Part shown: piece by piece, positions 26,851 to 35,796 of the stretch
Numbering within the stretch: the first letter of the stretch is position 1
Layout: every line of letters starts with the position of its first letter
Source of the DNA: Ochrobactrum sp. Marseille-Q0166
Lineage (GTDB): Bacteria; Pseudomonadota; Alphaproteobacteria; Rhizobiales; Rhizobiaceae
Length of the DNA stretch: 64,000 nucleotides
Reading direction: 5' to 3'
NCBI RefSeq assembly: GCF_014397025.1
Contig: NZ_JACJUO010000001.1
Location: forward strand, 978,501-1,042,500
Translations under genes and position numbers: made by a program
Notes under the pieces: generated by a model
What the model saw: only the letters and a program-made list of their open reading frames with translations
Database searches by the model: none
What the model was told of the DNA's origin: nothing

Positions 26851-29163
26851 TTATTTCTTCTTCATCGCTTCCAGAAGGGCTGCGCCGAAACCGCCGGTTG
26901 ATGGTTGTTCCGGTTTGCGCGGGGCAAAGTTCTGCTTCTGTGCAGGTTTCGTGTCGCGCTGCGCATTGTTGCGCGGGGCAGGAGCATCGCCGCCGTCCTT
27001 GCGCATTGTAAGGCCGATGCGCTTGCGTGGCACATCCACTTCCGTCACGCGCACCTTCACCACATCGCCAGCCTTGACCACTTCATGCGGGTCTTTGACA
27101 AATTTATCGGCAAGCTGCGAAACATGGACAAGCCCGTCCTGATGCACACCGATATCGACGAAGGCACCAAAGGCAGCAACGTTTGTGACTGTGCCTTCCA
27201 GCATCATGCCGGATTTCAGGTCCTTGATGTCATCGATGCCATCGGCGAAGGTTGCGGTCTTGAACTCAGGGCGCGGATCGCGGCCCGGCTTGTCCAGCTC
27301 GGCAATAATGTCGCGCACGGTTGGCAGACCAAAACGCTCATCGACAAAGACGCGCGGATCGAGGCTTTTAAGTGCTGCGCTATCACCCATGAGGCTGCGC
27401 ACATCGCGGCCGCAGGCGGCAACGATCTTCTTGGCAACACCATAGGCTTCCGGGTGAACGGAGGACGCATCAAGTGGCTCGGTGCCGTTAGCGATACGCA
27501 GAAAGCCTGCGCATTGTTCAAAAGCGCGGTTGCCGAGGCGGGCGACTTTCAGAAGTTCCTTGCGGTTCTTGAAAGCACCGGCGTCGTCGCGATGCGCAAC
27601 AATTGCTTCGGCCAAAGACTTTCCCAGACCCGATACGCGCGCCAGCAGTGAGGCGGATGCCGTGTTGAGATCAACGCCGACAGCGTTCACTGCATCTTCG
27701 ACCACTGCATCGAGCGAACGCGCCAGACGCGACTGATCGACATCATGCTGATACTGGCCAACGCCGATGGACTTCGGTTCGATCTTGACGAGTTCTGCCA
27801 GCGGGTCCTGCAGGCGGCGGGCGATGGAAACGGCACCGCGCAGCGATACGTCGAGCTGCGGAAATTCGGTGGCTGCGGCTTCGGATGCGGAATAGACTGA
27901 TGCACCTGCTTCCGACACGATGACTTTGAGCGGCTTTGGCGCTGGCATGTCGTTGAGCATATCCACGACAAGACGTTCGGTTTCGCGGCTGCCTGTGCCG
28001 TTGCCAATCGCTATCAGCTCGATCTTGTGTTTGCGGATCAGGCTTGCAAGTTCGGCCTGGGTGCCGCGAACATCGTTCTTTGGCGGAAACGGATAAACCG
28101 TTGTTGTGTCGAGCAGTTTGCCGGTGCCATCGACGATTGCGACCTTGACGCCGGTGCGGATGCCCGGATCAAGGCCCATGGTGGCGCGCGAACCGGCAGG
28201 CGCCGCCAATAGCAGGTCCTTGAGATTGCGGGCGAAGACGTTGATCGCTTCTTCCTCGGCGCGTTCACGCAGGTCGCGCATGAGGTCGAGTGACAAGGAG
28301 AGCGAGAGCTTGACGCGCCATGCCCAGCCTGCAACTTCCATCAGCCAGCGGTCGCCGGGAAGCGTTGCGCCGATATTATAGGCTGCTGCAATTTTGCGTT
28401 CGACGGGTTTGACAGGCGAGGTATCATCGGCGTCGATTTCAATGTCGAGAGACAGAAAATCCTCATTGCGACCGCGCAGCATGGCCAGAGCGCGGTGGCC
28501 TGCAACGTTTGCCCAGCGTTCGGAATGGTCAAAATAATCGGAGAATTTTGCGCCTGCCTCCTGTTTGCCATCGACAACGCGCGAGCGTAGAACGGCGCGT
28601 TCTTTGAGATAGTTGCGAAGATTGCCGATCAGTTCGGCATTTTCTGCAAAGCCTTCAGCGATGATGTCGCGCGCGCCATCAAGGGCTGCCTTCACATCGG
28701 CAACATCTCCGGTGACATATTGCGCAGCAATTTCTGTGGGGACCAGTCTGCGGTCGGCGAGAATCGCTTCGGCAAGCGGTCCAAGACCGCGTTCGCGGGC
28801 GATCTGCGCTTTGGTGCGGCGCTTGGGCTTGTAGGGAAGATAAAGGTCTTCAAGCTCGGCCTTGGTCTGGACACCTGCGATTTTCAGTTCCAGTTCCGGT
28901 GTGAGCTTGTTCTGGCCGCGGATCGATTCGAGAATGGAGCTGCGGCGTGCTTCGAGTTCGCGCAAGTAGGCGAGGCGCTCTGAAAGCTGGCGCAGTTGCG
29001 TATCATCAAGGCCGCCGGTGACTTCCTTGCGATAACGGGCGACGAATGGCACGGTTGAGCCTTCGTCCAGCAAGCCAATAGCGGCGATTGCCTGTTCGGG
29101 CTTTGCATTGATCTCGAGCGCTATAATCCCGGCAATGCGCTTAATATCGTTGGCCATATTCAT
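26851..29163 (-). CDS. tex: RNA-binding transcription accessory protein Tex
   Basis: A 770-residue Tex protein, the usual length. It has the N-terminal helical region ([20 protein letters not shown]), the YqgF/RuvX-like nuclease-fold domain ([20 protein letters not shown]), helix-hairpin-helix segments ([20 protein letters not shown]) and a C-terminal S1 RNA-binding domain ([20 protein letters not shown]). A basic, low-complexity tail rich in Arg, Pro, Gln and Asn follows. Tex affects transcription and RNA metabolism and virulence-gene expression in several bacteria. It appears monocistronic. Confidence 0.95.
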   Translation of the reverse strand: MNMANDIKRIAGIIALEINAKPEQAIAAIGLLDEGSTVPFVARYRKEVTGGLDDTQLRQLSERLAYLRELEARRSSILESIRGQNKLTPELELKIAGVQTKAELEDLYLPYKPKRRTKAQIARERGLGPLAEAILADRRLVPTEIAAQYVTGDVADVKAALDGARDIIAEGFAENAELIGNLRNYLKERAVLRSRVVDGKQEAGAKFSDYFDHSERWANVAGHRALAMLRGRNEDFLSLDIEIDADDTSPVKPVERKIAAAYNIGATLPGDRWLMEVAGWAWRVKLSLSLSLDLMRDLRERAEEEAINVFARNLKDLLLAAPAGSRATMGLDPGIRTGVKVAIVDGTGKLLDTTTVYPFPPKNDVRGTQAELASLIRKHKIELIAIGNGTGSRETERLVVDMLNDMPAPKPLKVIVSEAGASVYSASEAAATEFPQLDVSLRGAVSIARRLQDPLAELVKIEPKSIGVGQYQHDVDQSRLARSLDAVVEDAVNAVGVDLNTASASLLARVSGLGKSLAEAIVAHRDDAGAFKNRKELLKVARLGNRAFEQCAGFLRIANGTEPLDASSVHPEAYGVAKKIVAACGRDVRSLMGDSAALKSLDPRVFVDERFGLPTVRDIIAELDKPGRDPRPEFKTATFADGIDDIKDLKSGMMLEGTVTNVAAFGAFVDIGVHQDGLVHVSQLADKFVKDPHEVVKAGDVVKVRVTEVDVPRKRIGLTMRKDGGDAPAPRNNAQRDTKPAQKQNFAPRKPEQPSTGGFGAALLEAMKKK

Positions 29164-29359
29164 TCCAATCTCAAATCTTTACGGCGAACATAGTCGGATG
29201 CCCGTTTGACGCAATCAAGGCCGATATAGTGGTCCACAGGAAAACAGCGATGATTGCCATTCACGCGCATGTGAACGGCATGGACCTTTTTAAATCGGAT
29301 TTGAGCGATACATATATCGTGAAATGACGATATGAAGGAAGATCAGCGAGGTGACCGTG

Positions 29360-29692
29360 ATGTCGGACATTCAATCTGTAGCACAGTCTGCTTCATTGGC
29401 TATGCCGTTGGACGAGATACTCAAGGTGCTTGGCCATCCAGTTCGACTCGACATTTTAAGCTGGCTCAAGCAGCCGGAGAAGCATTTCTCCGCGCAGCAC
29501 ATGCCCCTGGAGATGGGTGTGTGCGCCGGTCAGTTCGAGCGGTGCGGCCTCTCCCAGTCCACCGTTTCGGCTCATTTGTCCGTGCTGACGAAAGCGGGGC
29601 TGATTACGCCTCACCGCGTCGGCCAATGGACCTTCTACAAGCGCGATGAGGCGGCGATTGCCGCCTTGCTCAAATCACTGTCCGATCTTTAA
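29360..29692 (+). CDS. ArsR-family repressor upstream of nemA
   Basis: A 110-residue ArsR/SmtB winged-helix protein with LGHPVRLDILSWLKQ and the recognition helix LSQSTVSAHLSVLTKAGLI. Two cysteines (Cys55 and Cys62 in MGVCAGQFERCG) precede the recognition helix. They are well placed to react with electrophiles or bind metal. GAGGTGA favours the ATG at 29360 over a GTG nine bases earlier. It lies 49 bp before nemA on the same strand, so it likely autoregulates the pair. The inducer is not known from sequence. Confidence 0.88.
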   Translation: MSDIQSVAQSASLAMPLDEILKVLGHPVRLDILSWLKQPEKHFSAQHMPLEMGVCAGQFERCGLSQSTVSAHLSVLTKAGLITPHRVGQWTFYKRDEAAIAALLKSLSDL

Positions 29693-29693
29693 T

Positions 29694-29728
29694 CCAATCT
29701 TTCCCATTTGCCCAATCTTTCCCATTTG
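29694..29728 (+). repeat. 18-bp tandem direct repeat between arsR and nemA
   Basis: CCAATCTTTCCCATTTG occurs twice with an 18-bp period, directly after the arsR stop codon and before the nemA ribosome-binding site. It could be a slipped duplication or a regulatory element. Confidence 0.8.
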
Positions 29729-29741
29729 AAGGAATGTATCT

Positions 29742-30857
29742 ATGGCCACATTGTTCGATCCAGTCACAGTCGGCGATATCAAGCTTGCCAACCGCATCGT
29801 TATGGCACCGCTGACGCGCAATCGCTCGCCCCGCGCTGTGCCAAACGACCTCAACGTCACCTATTATGAACAGCGCGCAAGTGCTGGTCTCATCATCACC
29901 GAGGCAACGCCGATCAGCCATCAGGGGCAGGGCTATGCCGATGTGCCGGGCCTTTACTCCGATGAGCAGCTTGCCGGCTGGAAGCGCGTAACTGATGCGG
30001 TTCACAGCGCAGGCGGCAAGATCGTCGTGCAGATGTGGCATGTGGGTCGTATTTCGCACAACAGCCTGCAGCCAAATGGCGGCAAGCCTGTCGCACCTTC
30101 GGCCATCACCGCCAAGTCGAAGACCTATCTCGTGCATCCCGACGGCACCGGCGAATTTGCGCCAACCTCGGAGCCACGCGCACTTGAAAAGAGCGAGCTG
30201 CCGGAAATCGCGGCCACCTATGCCAAGGCTGCAAAGAATGCTGTGGAGGTAGCCGGGTTTGACGGCGTCGAAATTCACGCGGCAAACGGCTATCTGATCG
30301 ATCAGTTCCTGCGTTCAGGCAGCAACCACCGCACTGACGAATATGGCGGCTCCATCGAAAACCGCGCGCGCTTTTTGTTTGAAGTGGTGGATGCGATTAC
30401 CAAGTCGGTTGCACCGGGCAAGGTTGGTATTCGTCTTTCGCCGGTCACGCCTGCCAATGACGCATCGGATCCGGATCCACAGCCGCTGTTTGACTATGTG
30501 CTCGAAAAGCTTGCCTCTTACGGTCTTGCATATATTCACATCATCGAAGGCGCGACCGGCGGTCCACGCGATTTCCAGCAGGGTCCGCAGCCATTTGATT
30601 ATGCGCGTCTCAAGCAGGTTTATCGCGATGCCGGTGGCAAAGCGGCCTGGATGGTCAATAATGGCTATGATCGCGACCTTGCTGAACAGGAAATTGAAAG
30701 CGGCCGTGCCGATGTGGTTGCCTTCGGCAAGCCATTCATCTCCAATCCTGATCTCGTGCGTCGTTTGAAAGAAAATGCGCCGCTCAATGAGCTGGATCAG
30801 CAACATATGTATGGCGGCGGCGCCAAGGGTTACACGGATTATCCAACCCTCGCCTGA
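29742..30857 (+). CDS. nemA: Alkene reductase, Old Yellow Enzyme family (NemA)
   Basis: A 371-residue FMN-dependent ene-reductase that reduces alpha,beta-unsaturated carbonyls, maleimides and nitro-esters with NAD(P)H. OYE hallmarks are visible: IVMAPLTRNRS at the N-terminus, MWHVGRISHNSLQPNGG, the substrate-binding HAANGYLIDQFLRSGSNHRT, EYGGSIENRARF, and the FMN-binding C-terminal GRADVVAFGKPFISNPDLV. It is the second gene after an ArsR repressor. A family A repeat and a terminator follow. Confidence 0.94.
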   Translation: MATLFDPVTVGDIKLANRIVMAPLTRNRSPRAVPNDLNVTYYEQRASAGLIITEATPISHQGQGYADVPGLYSDEQLAGWKRVTDAVHSAGGKIVVQMWHVGRISHNSLQPNGGKPVAPSAITAKSKTYLVHPDGTGEFAPTSEPRALEKSELPEIAATYAKAAKNAVEVAGFDGVEIHAANGYLIDQFLRSGSNHRTDEYGGSIENRARFLFEVVDAITKSVAPGKVGIRLSPVTPANDASDPDPQPLFDYVLEKLASYGLAYIHIIEGATGGPRDFQQGPQPFDYARLKQVYRDAGGKAAWMVNNGYDRDLAEQEIESGRADVVAFGKPFISNPDLVRRLKENAPLNELDQQHMYGGGAKGYTDYPTLA

Positions 30858-30885
30858 TAGAAGTGAAAAAAGCCGCCATGCCGGT

Positions 30886-30969
30886 CTGCAAATGGCAATT
30901 TGTCTGCGTTCCGATGCTCATGTACCCAAAAGTACACTCCGCTTCGGTACTCGAAAATCACCATTTTCG
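30886..30969 (+). repeat. Dispersed intergenic repeat, family A, copy 3
   Basis: An 84-bp copy starting 28 bases after the nemA stop codon and ending about 42 bases before a terminator. This is nearly the same placement as the copy after purU. The central core reads TGTACCCAAAAGTACA. Confidence 0.8.
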
Positions 30970-31010
30970 CCAAGGCCTGCCGCTTTTTAATTCCGGCACT
31001 TACTCATAAA

Positions 31011-31042
31011 TAAAAAGCCCGGCCATGAGCCGGGCTTTTTTA
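31011..31042. terminator. Bidirectional terminator between nemA and the AsnC gene
   Basis: AAAAAGCCCGGC, CATGA, GCCGGGCTTTTTTA: a strong symmetrical hairpin between convergent genes. Confidence 0.9.
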
Positions 31043-31480
31043 TTACAGACGTGCGCGCGTTGAGCGCGGTGTTGCCAACAGCAGATTGGTTTCGCTGGCC
31101 TTGATCCCCGGCACAAGTCGGATGCGGCGCAGCACGGCATCAAAATCGGTCAGCGTTGCGGCACCCAGTTCCACCACCAGATCGAAACGACCATTTGTGG
31201 TGTGGATGGCTGAAATTTCGGAGAAACCGCCGAGCGCCTTGACCACCCGGTCGGCGACATGGCCTTCGATTTCGATCATCATGATACCGCGCACCGGCAG
31301 ATCAACTGCGTCAGAGCGCAGGATCACCGTATAGCCGATGATGTCGCCAGATTGTTCCAGACGTTCCATGCGCGAACGGACGGTCGCGCGCGAAACGCCG
31401 AGATCAATCGCAACATCCGATATGCTGCGTCGGCCATTGTGACGTAAAAGCGTGATAAGCTTTTCATCCAGATCGTCCAT
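31043..31480 (-). CDS. Lrp/AsnC-family regulator of arginine catabolism
   Basis: A 145-residue Lrp/AsnC protein with helix-turn-helix (LDEKLITLLRHNGRRSISDV, then IDLGVSRATVRSRME) and a C-terminal effector domain (HTTNGRFDLVVELGAATLTD). GGAG nine bases upstream selects the ATG at 31480 over a longer start at 31525. It is divergent from arginase and ornithine cyclodeaminase. This AsnC-arginase-OCD arrangement is common in Rhizobiales, where the regulator controls arginine/ornithine use. Confidence 0.88.
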   Translation of the reverse strand: MDDLDEKLITLLRHNGRRSISDVAIDLGVSRATVRSRMERLEQSGDIIGYTVILRSDAVDLPVRGIMMIEIEGHVADRVVKALGGFSEISAIHTTNGRFDLVVELGAATLTDFDAVLRRIRLVPGIKASETNLLLATPRSTRARL

Positions 31481-31611
31481 GTTTTCTCCATTTTGAAAAG
31501 CCAATCCGACATTCTGATAAACCAAACCGTTAAAATTGCCAATCCGGTTGCTTCACTTCGCCAAGCTTAAATGGTCAATCTAAGACAATAATTTCTCAGG
31601 AGTAGCACTTT

Positions 31612-32532
31612 ATGCATTGCAAGATTTTGGGATTGCCGGTTCAGGAAGGTACGGGACGTCTGGGTTGCAATATGGGGCCCGATGGTTATCGCGCCGCTGG
31701 CATCGCGGATGCAATTCGCGAACTTGGCCACGCGTATACGGATCTCGGCAATCTGGCACCGGCTAAGTTGCGCCCGCTGACCCACCCCAATCCTGCGATC
31801 AAGGCTTTGCCGCAGGCTGTCGCCTGGATCGAAGCGATCAGTGAAGCCGCTTATCGTGAGAGTGAAGAAGGTTTCCCGATCTTCCTTGGTGGCGATCATC
31901 TGCTTGCAGCAGGCACTGTTCCCGGCATTGCACGCCGCGCAGCTGAAAAAGGTCGTAAGCAATTTGTGCTCTGGCTTGATGCCCATACGGATTTCCATAC
32001 GCTGGAAACAACGGGCAGCGGCAATCTGCATGGTACGCCTGTGGCCTATTACACGGGCCAGAAGGGGTTTGAAGGCTATTTCCCGGCATTGGCAGCGCCG
32101 ATCGATCCCGCCAATGTCTGCATGATGGGTATTCGCAGTGTTGATCCGGCTGAACGCGATGCGATCCAGAAAACTGCGGTGTCTGTCTTTGATATGCGCC
32201 TTATCGATGAGCATGGTGTGGCAGCGCTGCTGCGCCGCTTTCTCCAGCGTGTGAAGGACGAAAACGGCCTTCTGCATGTGAGCCTTGATGTTGATTTCCT
32301 TGAGCCGTCGATTGCGCCAGCAGTCGGCACCACGGTTCCGGGCGGAGCGACCTTCCGTGAAGCACATCTCATCATGGAAATGCTGCATGACAGCGATCTC
32401 GTGACAAGCCTCGATCTGGTTGAACTTAACCCGTTTCTCGATGAACGCGGACGCACTGCAACCGTGATGGTTGACCTGATGGCGAGCCTTTTGGGGCGCA
32501 GCGTCATGGATAGACCGACCATCAATTATTGA
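31612..32532 (+). CDS. rocF: Arginase
   Basis: A 306-residue Mn-dependent ureohydrolase splitting L-arginine to ornithine and urea. Metal-ligand motifs are all present: FLGGDHLLAAG, WLDAHTDFHT and SLDVDFLEPS. The substrate-specificity stretch GTTVPGGATFREAH follows. It is followed 110 bp later by ornithine cyclodeaminase, which uses its product. Together they give arginine to proline plus ammonia and urea. Confidence 0.94.
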   Translation: MHCKILGLPVQEGTGRLGCNMGPDGYRAAGIADAIRELGHAYTDLGNLAPAKLRPLTHPNPAIKALPQAVAWIEAISEAAYRESEEGFPIFLGGDHLLAAGTVPGIARRAAEKGRKQFVLWLDAHTDFHTLETTGSGNLHGTPVAYYTGQKGFEGYFPALAAPIDPANVCMMGIRSVDPAERDAIQKTAVSVFDMRLIDEHGVAALLRRFLQRVKDENGLLHVSLDVDFLEPSIAPAVGTTVPGGATFREAHLIMEMLHDSDLVTSLDLVELNPFLDERGRTATVMVDLMASLLGRSVMDRPTINY

Positions 32533-32642
32533 ACCCAGGTAGCGGCACCGAGGTTTTCGGGAGGCGCTTTAGTCTTTGTTTTAAAACATGTGTTTGACGG
32601 AAAATCATATCTGCTTTTCCGCGACATGCTTGAGGAGTAATC

Positions 32643-33719
32643 ATGACCCAACCGAACCTTAATATCGTCCCCTTCGTCAGTGTCGATCATATGATGAAGC
32701 TGGTGCTATCCGTCGGCGTCGAGACCTTCCTCAAGGAGCTTGCCGATTATCTGGAAGAGGATTTCCGCCGCTGGGAGCGCTTCGACAAGACGCCGCGTGT
32801 GGCTTCGCATTCCGATGAAGGCGTGATCGAACTGATGCCGACAAGCGACGGTACGATGTACGGCTTCAAATATGTCAACGGTCATCCGAAGAATACGCGC
32901 GATGGACTGCAGACCGTTACGGCATTTGGCGTTCTTTCAGATGTTGGCAGTGGCTATCCGATGCTTCTGACCGAAATGACCATTCTGACGGCGCTGCGCA
33001 CGGCTGCAACTTCGGCCGTTGCCGCCAAGCATCTTGCACCAAAGAATGCACGCACGATGGCGATTATCGGCAATGGCGCACAGAGTGAATTTCAGGCTCT
33101 GGCATTCAAGGCAATTCTCGGTATCGACAAGCTGCGTCTATACGATATTGACCAAACTGCTTCTGAAAAATGCGTGCGCAATCTTGAAGGCGCAGGCTTT
33201 GACATTGTGATCTGCAAGAATGTCGAAGAAGTGGTCGAGGGTGCGGATATCATCACGACGGTTACTGCCGACAAGCTCAATGCAACGATCCTGACCGACA
33301 ACATGGTTGGCGCGGGCGTGCATATCAATGCGGTTGGCGGCGATTGCCCCGGCAAGACAGAACTGCACGGCGATATTCTCCGCCGCTCGGACATCTTCGT
33401 CGAATATCCACCGCAGACCCGCATCGAAGGCGAAATCCAGCAGCTTCCGGAAGATTATCCCGTTCATGAATTGTGGGAAGTGATTACCGGCAAGACTGAA
33501 GGTCGCAAGGATGCGCGTCAGATTACGCTGTTCGATTCGGTGGGTTTTGCAACCGAAGACTTTTCGGCTCTGCGTTATGTTCGCGACAAGCTTCAGGATA
33601 CGGGCTTTTATGAAGAGCTTGATCTTCTGGCAGACCCGGATGAGCCACGCGATCTTTACGGCATGTTGCTGCGACACAAGCAGCAACTTGCAGCAGAAAA
33701 GTCCAAGCCTGCCGCATAA
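32643..33719 (+). CDS. arcB: Ornithine cyclodeaminase
   Basis: A 358-residue member of the ornithine cyclodeaminase/mu-crystallin family, converting L-ornithine to L-proline and ammonia with bound NAD. The dinucleotide-binding segment is AIIGNGAQSEFQALAFKAIL, and the active-site region includes NAVGGDCPGKTELHGDILRR with the catalytic Asp. Length matches the plasmid/Brucella-type enzymes (about 350). It forms an operon with arginase. The intervening 110 bp contain no clear terminator. A good GAGGAG site precedes the ATG. Confidence 0.93.
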   Translation: MTQPNLNIVPFVSVDHMMKLVLSVGVETFLKELADYLEEDFRRWERFDKTPRVASHSDEGVIELMPTSDGTMYGFKYVNGHPKNTRDGLQTVTAFGVLSDVGSGYPMLLTEMTILTALRTAATSAVAAKHLAPKNARTMAIIGNGAQSEFQALAFKAILGIDKLRLYDIDQTASEKCVRNLEGAGFDIVICKNVEEVVEGADIITTVTADKLNATILTDNMVGAGVHINAVGGDCPGKTELHGDILRRSDIFVEYPPQTRIEGEIQQLPEDYPVHELWEVITGKTEGRKDARQITLFDSVGFATEDFSALRYVRDKLQDTGFYEELDLLADPDEPRDLYGMLLRHKQQLAAEKSKPAA

Positions 33720-33724
33720 AAATG

Positions 33725-33759
33725 AAACGCCTGCTGCTCAATGAGTGGCAGGCGTTTTT
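33725..33759. terminator. Terminator after ornithine cyclodeaminase
   Basis: AAACGCCTGC pairs with GCAGGCGTTT across a loop that itself holds CTCA/TGAG, with a T run. It overlaps the last codons of the convergent haemoglobin gene. Confidence 0.8.
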
Positions 33760-34177
33760 ATAATGGTTTACGCGAATGGCGGGGGGCGGAAATCTTGCCG
33801 CCATGTGTTGCAATTGCCATTTCAAAACTATCGGCGATGCGCCGGGCGCGATCAATAAAAACAATGGCGCCCTCGGGCGGAAAAATCTCGCGTGCCGTCT
33901 GTTCAAACAGCTCCAGCCACCGGTCGAAATGATCGCCTCTCAAGCCAAGCCGCAGATGCGGCGGCATGGGACGGCCTTCGTAGCTGCCGGTTTTCAGAAT
34001 GACCGATGACCAGAATTCCGTGATCTGATCAAGATGGTGATTCCAATCTGCAACGGCTTGCGTGAAGATTGGGCCTATGACCGCGTCCTCGCGCGCACGC
34101 CCATAAAATGTATCCACCAGCTGCTTGATGGACGCCTTGTCGATGGAGGGATGAGGCTGATTGATAAGAACAGTCAT
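33758..34177 (-). CDS. Group III truncated haemoglobin
   Basis: A 139-residue globin of the group III (P-type) truncated class. The helix B/E-type pattern VDTFYGRAREDAVIGPIFTQ and the proximal-heme region PPHLRLGLRGDHFDRWLELF (with a His likely to bind heme iron) are characteristic. Members are linked to microaerobic or nitrosative stress, but roles vary. I choose the ATG at 34177 since it gives the family's length; a longer frame to 34276 adds an unlikely leader. It is convergent with ornithine cyclodeaminase and sits at the edge of the AT-rich region. Confidence 0.87.
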   Translation of the reverse strand: MTVLINQPHPSIDKASIKQLVDTFYGRAREDAVIGPIFTQAVADWNHHLDQITEFWSSVILKTGSYEGRPMPPHLRLGLRGDHFDRWLELFEQTAREIFPPEGAIVFIDRARRIADSFEMAIATHGGKISAPRHSRKPL

Positions 34178-34572
34178 TTTCTTTGCCGGTTTGATTTGTG
34201 AGGCAAATAGTGCCTTCGTGCTTGATATAGTCCTGCAGTTTCTCTGATGCCAGAGCAGCTTGACCGCAAACGCCACGGGATGATGAGTTTATCTATTAGA
34301 ATGATCTCAAATTAAATTATAGCTCTAACCAATTGATTATTCTTTTATATTAAAAAATTTATACAGCTATTAAGACATAGAAGTGTGCATATTTAAAATG
34401 ATATTTTTTACATTTCGTATTAAATTTTTCTAAATAGATAGGTTTCTTTAAATTAGGTTTTATTCAGATTAATTCTTTTGGATGCTATTCGTAGAGTATC
34501 CGAATGCATTTGATTTTTTTTAAATATTATTAAATTATATAAATACAACGTATACATGATATGGGGGTGTGT
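34178..34572. other. AT-rich intergenic region at the edge of the adhesin locus
   Basis: Nearly 400 bp with no gene. From about 34300 to 34560 the DNA is strikingly AT-rich (roughly one quarter GC by eye), unlike the backbone on either side. It contains many short A and T tracts. It marks the left edge of the AraC/adhesin/secretion locus and looks like DNA that an H-NS-like silencer such as MucR would bind. I see no integrase, transposase or direct repeat here. Confidence 0.7.
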
Positions 34573-35475
34573 ATGCCAAATTCTACAGCAGATTTGGTTC
34601 CATTTCATAATATAAGTTCCATCGAAGCTATTGAAATAACAAAGACAAGCTTGGAAAGTGGATGGACGAACCTATATGCCTCGATCGTGAGAGTGCAGCC
34701 TTTTAGTTCCTCATTTTCTTCCGTTGATTCGCTGCTTATTTCCATGGTTCTTAAGGGACAGTCACGTGCAAGGTGGGAGGTGGATGGCGAGCTATCGGAA
34801 ATAGTTCTTGAGCCTGGAGCAATAATTATTCTTCCTCCAGGAGCTCCAATTGAAGTAAATATTAAAGATCCTGTTGAATTCATAAACATTTATATATCTA
34901 AAAATTTATTTAATGATGTCATAATAGAGTTTTCTTCTTATACTAGTAGTATATTGCGTCTAGATAATTTTATTTTTTTGTTTGATGATTTTATTGAGAA
35001 TATAATAAAATCATTGATAGATATACTATATGTTGGAGGAAGGTTCTCTTGTATGGAAGCGCAATATATAGTTCGTGTTTTAGTGGCGCGCGTTGTATCG
35101 AAATACTCCGAGAGCACTTCTAAAGATCTGAATATGGATGCGGGATTGTCGGTCCCTGTTCTTCAAAGGACATTCAATTTTATTGATGAAAATCTTCATA
35201 GGCGGATTGTAATTGAACGATTAGCTGAAACTGCGGGCGTCGGGGCGGCTCAATTTGCAAGATTGTTCAAGCGAGCAACCAATGTCACCCTTCATCAGTA
35301 CATTATTAAACGCAGAGTGGAGCGAGCGCGTCACCTCTTGATGGAAACGCATATGTCGATAGCAGAGATTGCGCACGAGTGTGGCTTTGCGGATCAGGTT
35401 CATCTAACGCGCTTTTTCGGGCGTATAATCGGAACAAGTCCAGCGTCATTCAGAAAAAAAGAACGCAGGATTTAA
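34573..35475 (+). CDS. AraC-family transcriptional regulator of the adhesin locus
   Basis: A 300-residue AraC/XylS regulator. The C-terminal 100 residues carry two helix-turn-helix motifs (IVIERLAETAGVGAAQFARL and MSIAEIAHECGFADQVHLTR) and the family tail FFGRIIGTSPASFRK. The N-terminal 200 residues form a poorly conserved sensor domain. The N-terminal half has AT-rich codons (runs of Ile, Asn, Phe, Lys), while the C-terminal half is near backbone composition. GGGGGTG favours the ATG at 34573 over the one at 34561. It lies just upstream of the giant adhesin gene in the same direction, so local control of adhesin expression is likely but unproven. Confidence 0.85.
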   Translation: MPNSTADLVPFHNISSIEAIEITKTSLESGWTNLYASIVRVQPFSSSFSSVDSLLISMVLKGQSRARWEVDGELSEIVLEPGAIIILPPGAPIEVNIKDPVEFINIYISKNLFNDVIIEFSSYTSSILRLDNFIFLFDDFIENIIKSLIDILYVGGRFSCMEAQYIVRVLVARVVSKYSESTSKDLNMDAGLSVPVLQRTFNFIDENLHRRIVIERLAETAGVGAAQFARLFKRATNVTLHQYIIKRRVERARHLLMETHMSIAEIAHECGFADQVHLTRFFGRIIGTSPASFRKKERRI

Positions 35476-35796
35476 TAATTCAAAAATAACTTTATTAGAA
35501 ATTTTGTAATTATCAGCCTAAGATGGTCGATATCAGCATAGACAAAATAATTCCGATCAAGAAATCTCATGATGGGTAGTCATCGTTTTTGAGGGGGATC
35601 GATTCAGCATATATTATGAAATGCAGATTTCTGACATATTTCGCGGAAATGAATATTTCTTGCTGCGGACTGTTCTGTATAAATTTTTTAGATGATTTTC
35701 TTTTGTAATGACCATGTCAGCTGATCTTATTTCATAAGTGCCTGAAATCGATAGTCATTGACCCTCGAAACTCATTCGCGAATTGAGGAGAGAGTC
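35476..35796 (+). promoter_or_regulatory. Leader/promoter region of the adhesin gene
   Basis: About 320 bp of AT-rich DNA without a gene. A possible promoter is CTGACA at 35631-35636, 17 bases, then TATTTC at 35654-35659. GAGGAGAGA precedes the ATG at 35797. No terminator follows the AraC gene, so read-through into the adhesin is possible. Confidence 0.4.
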
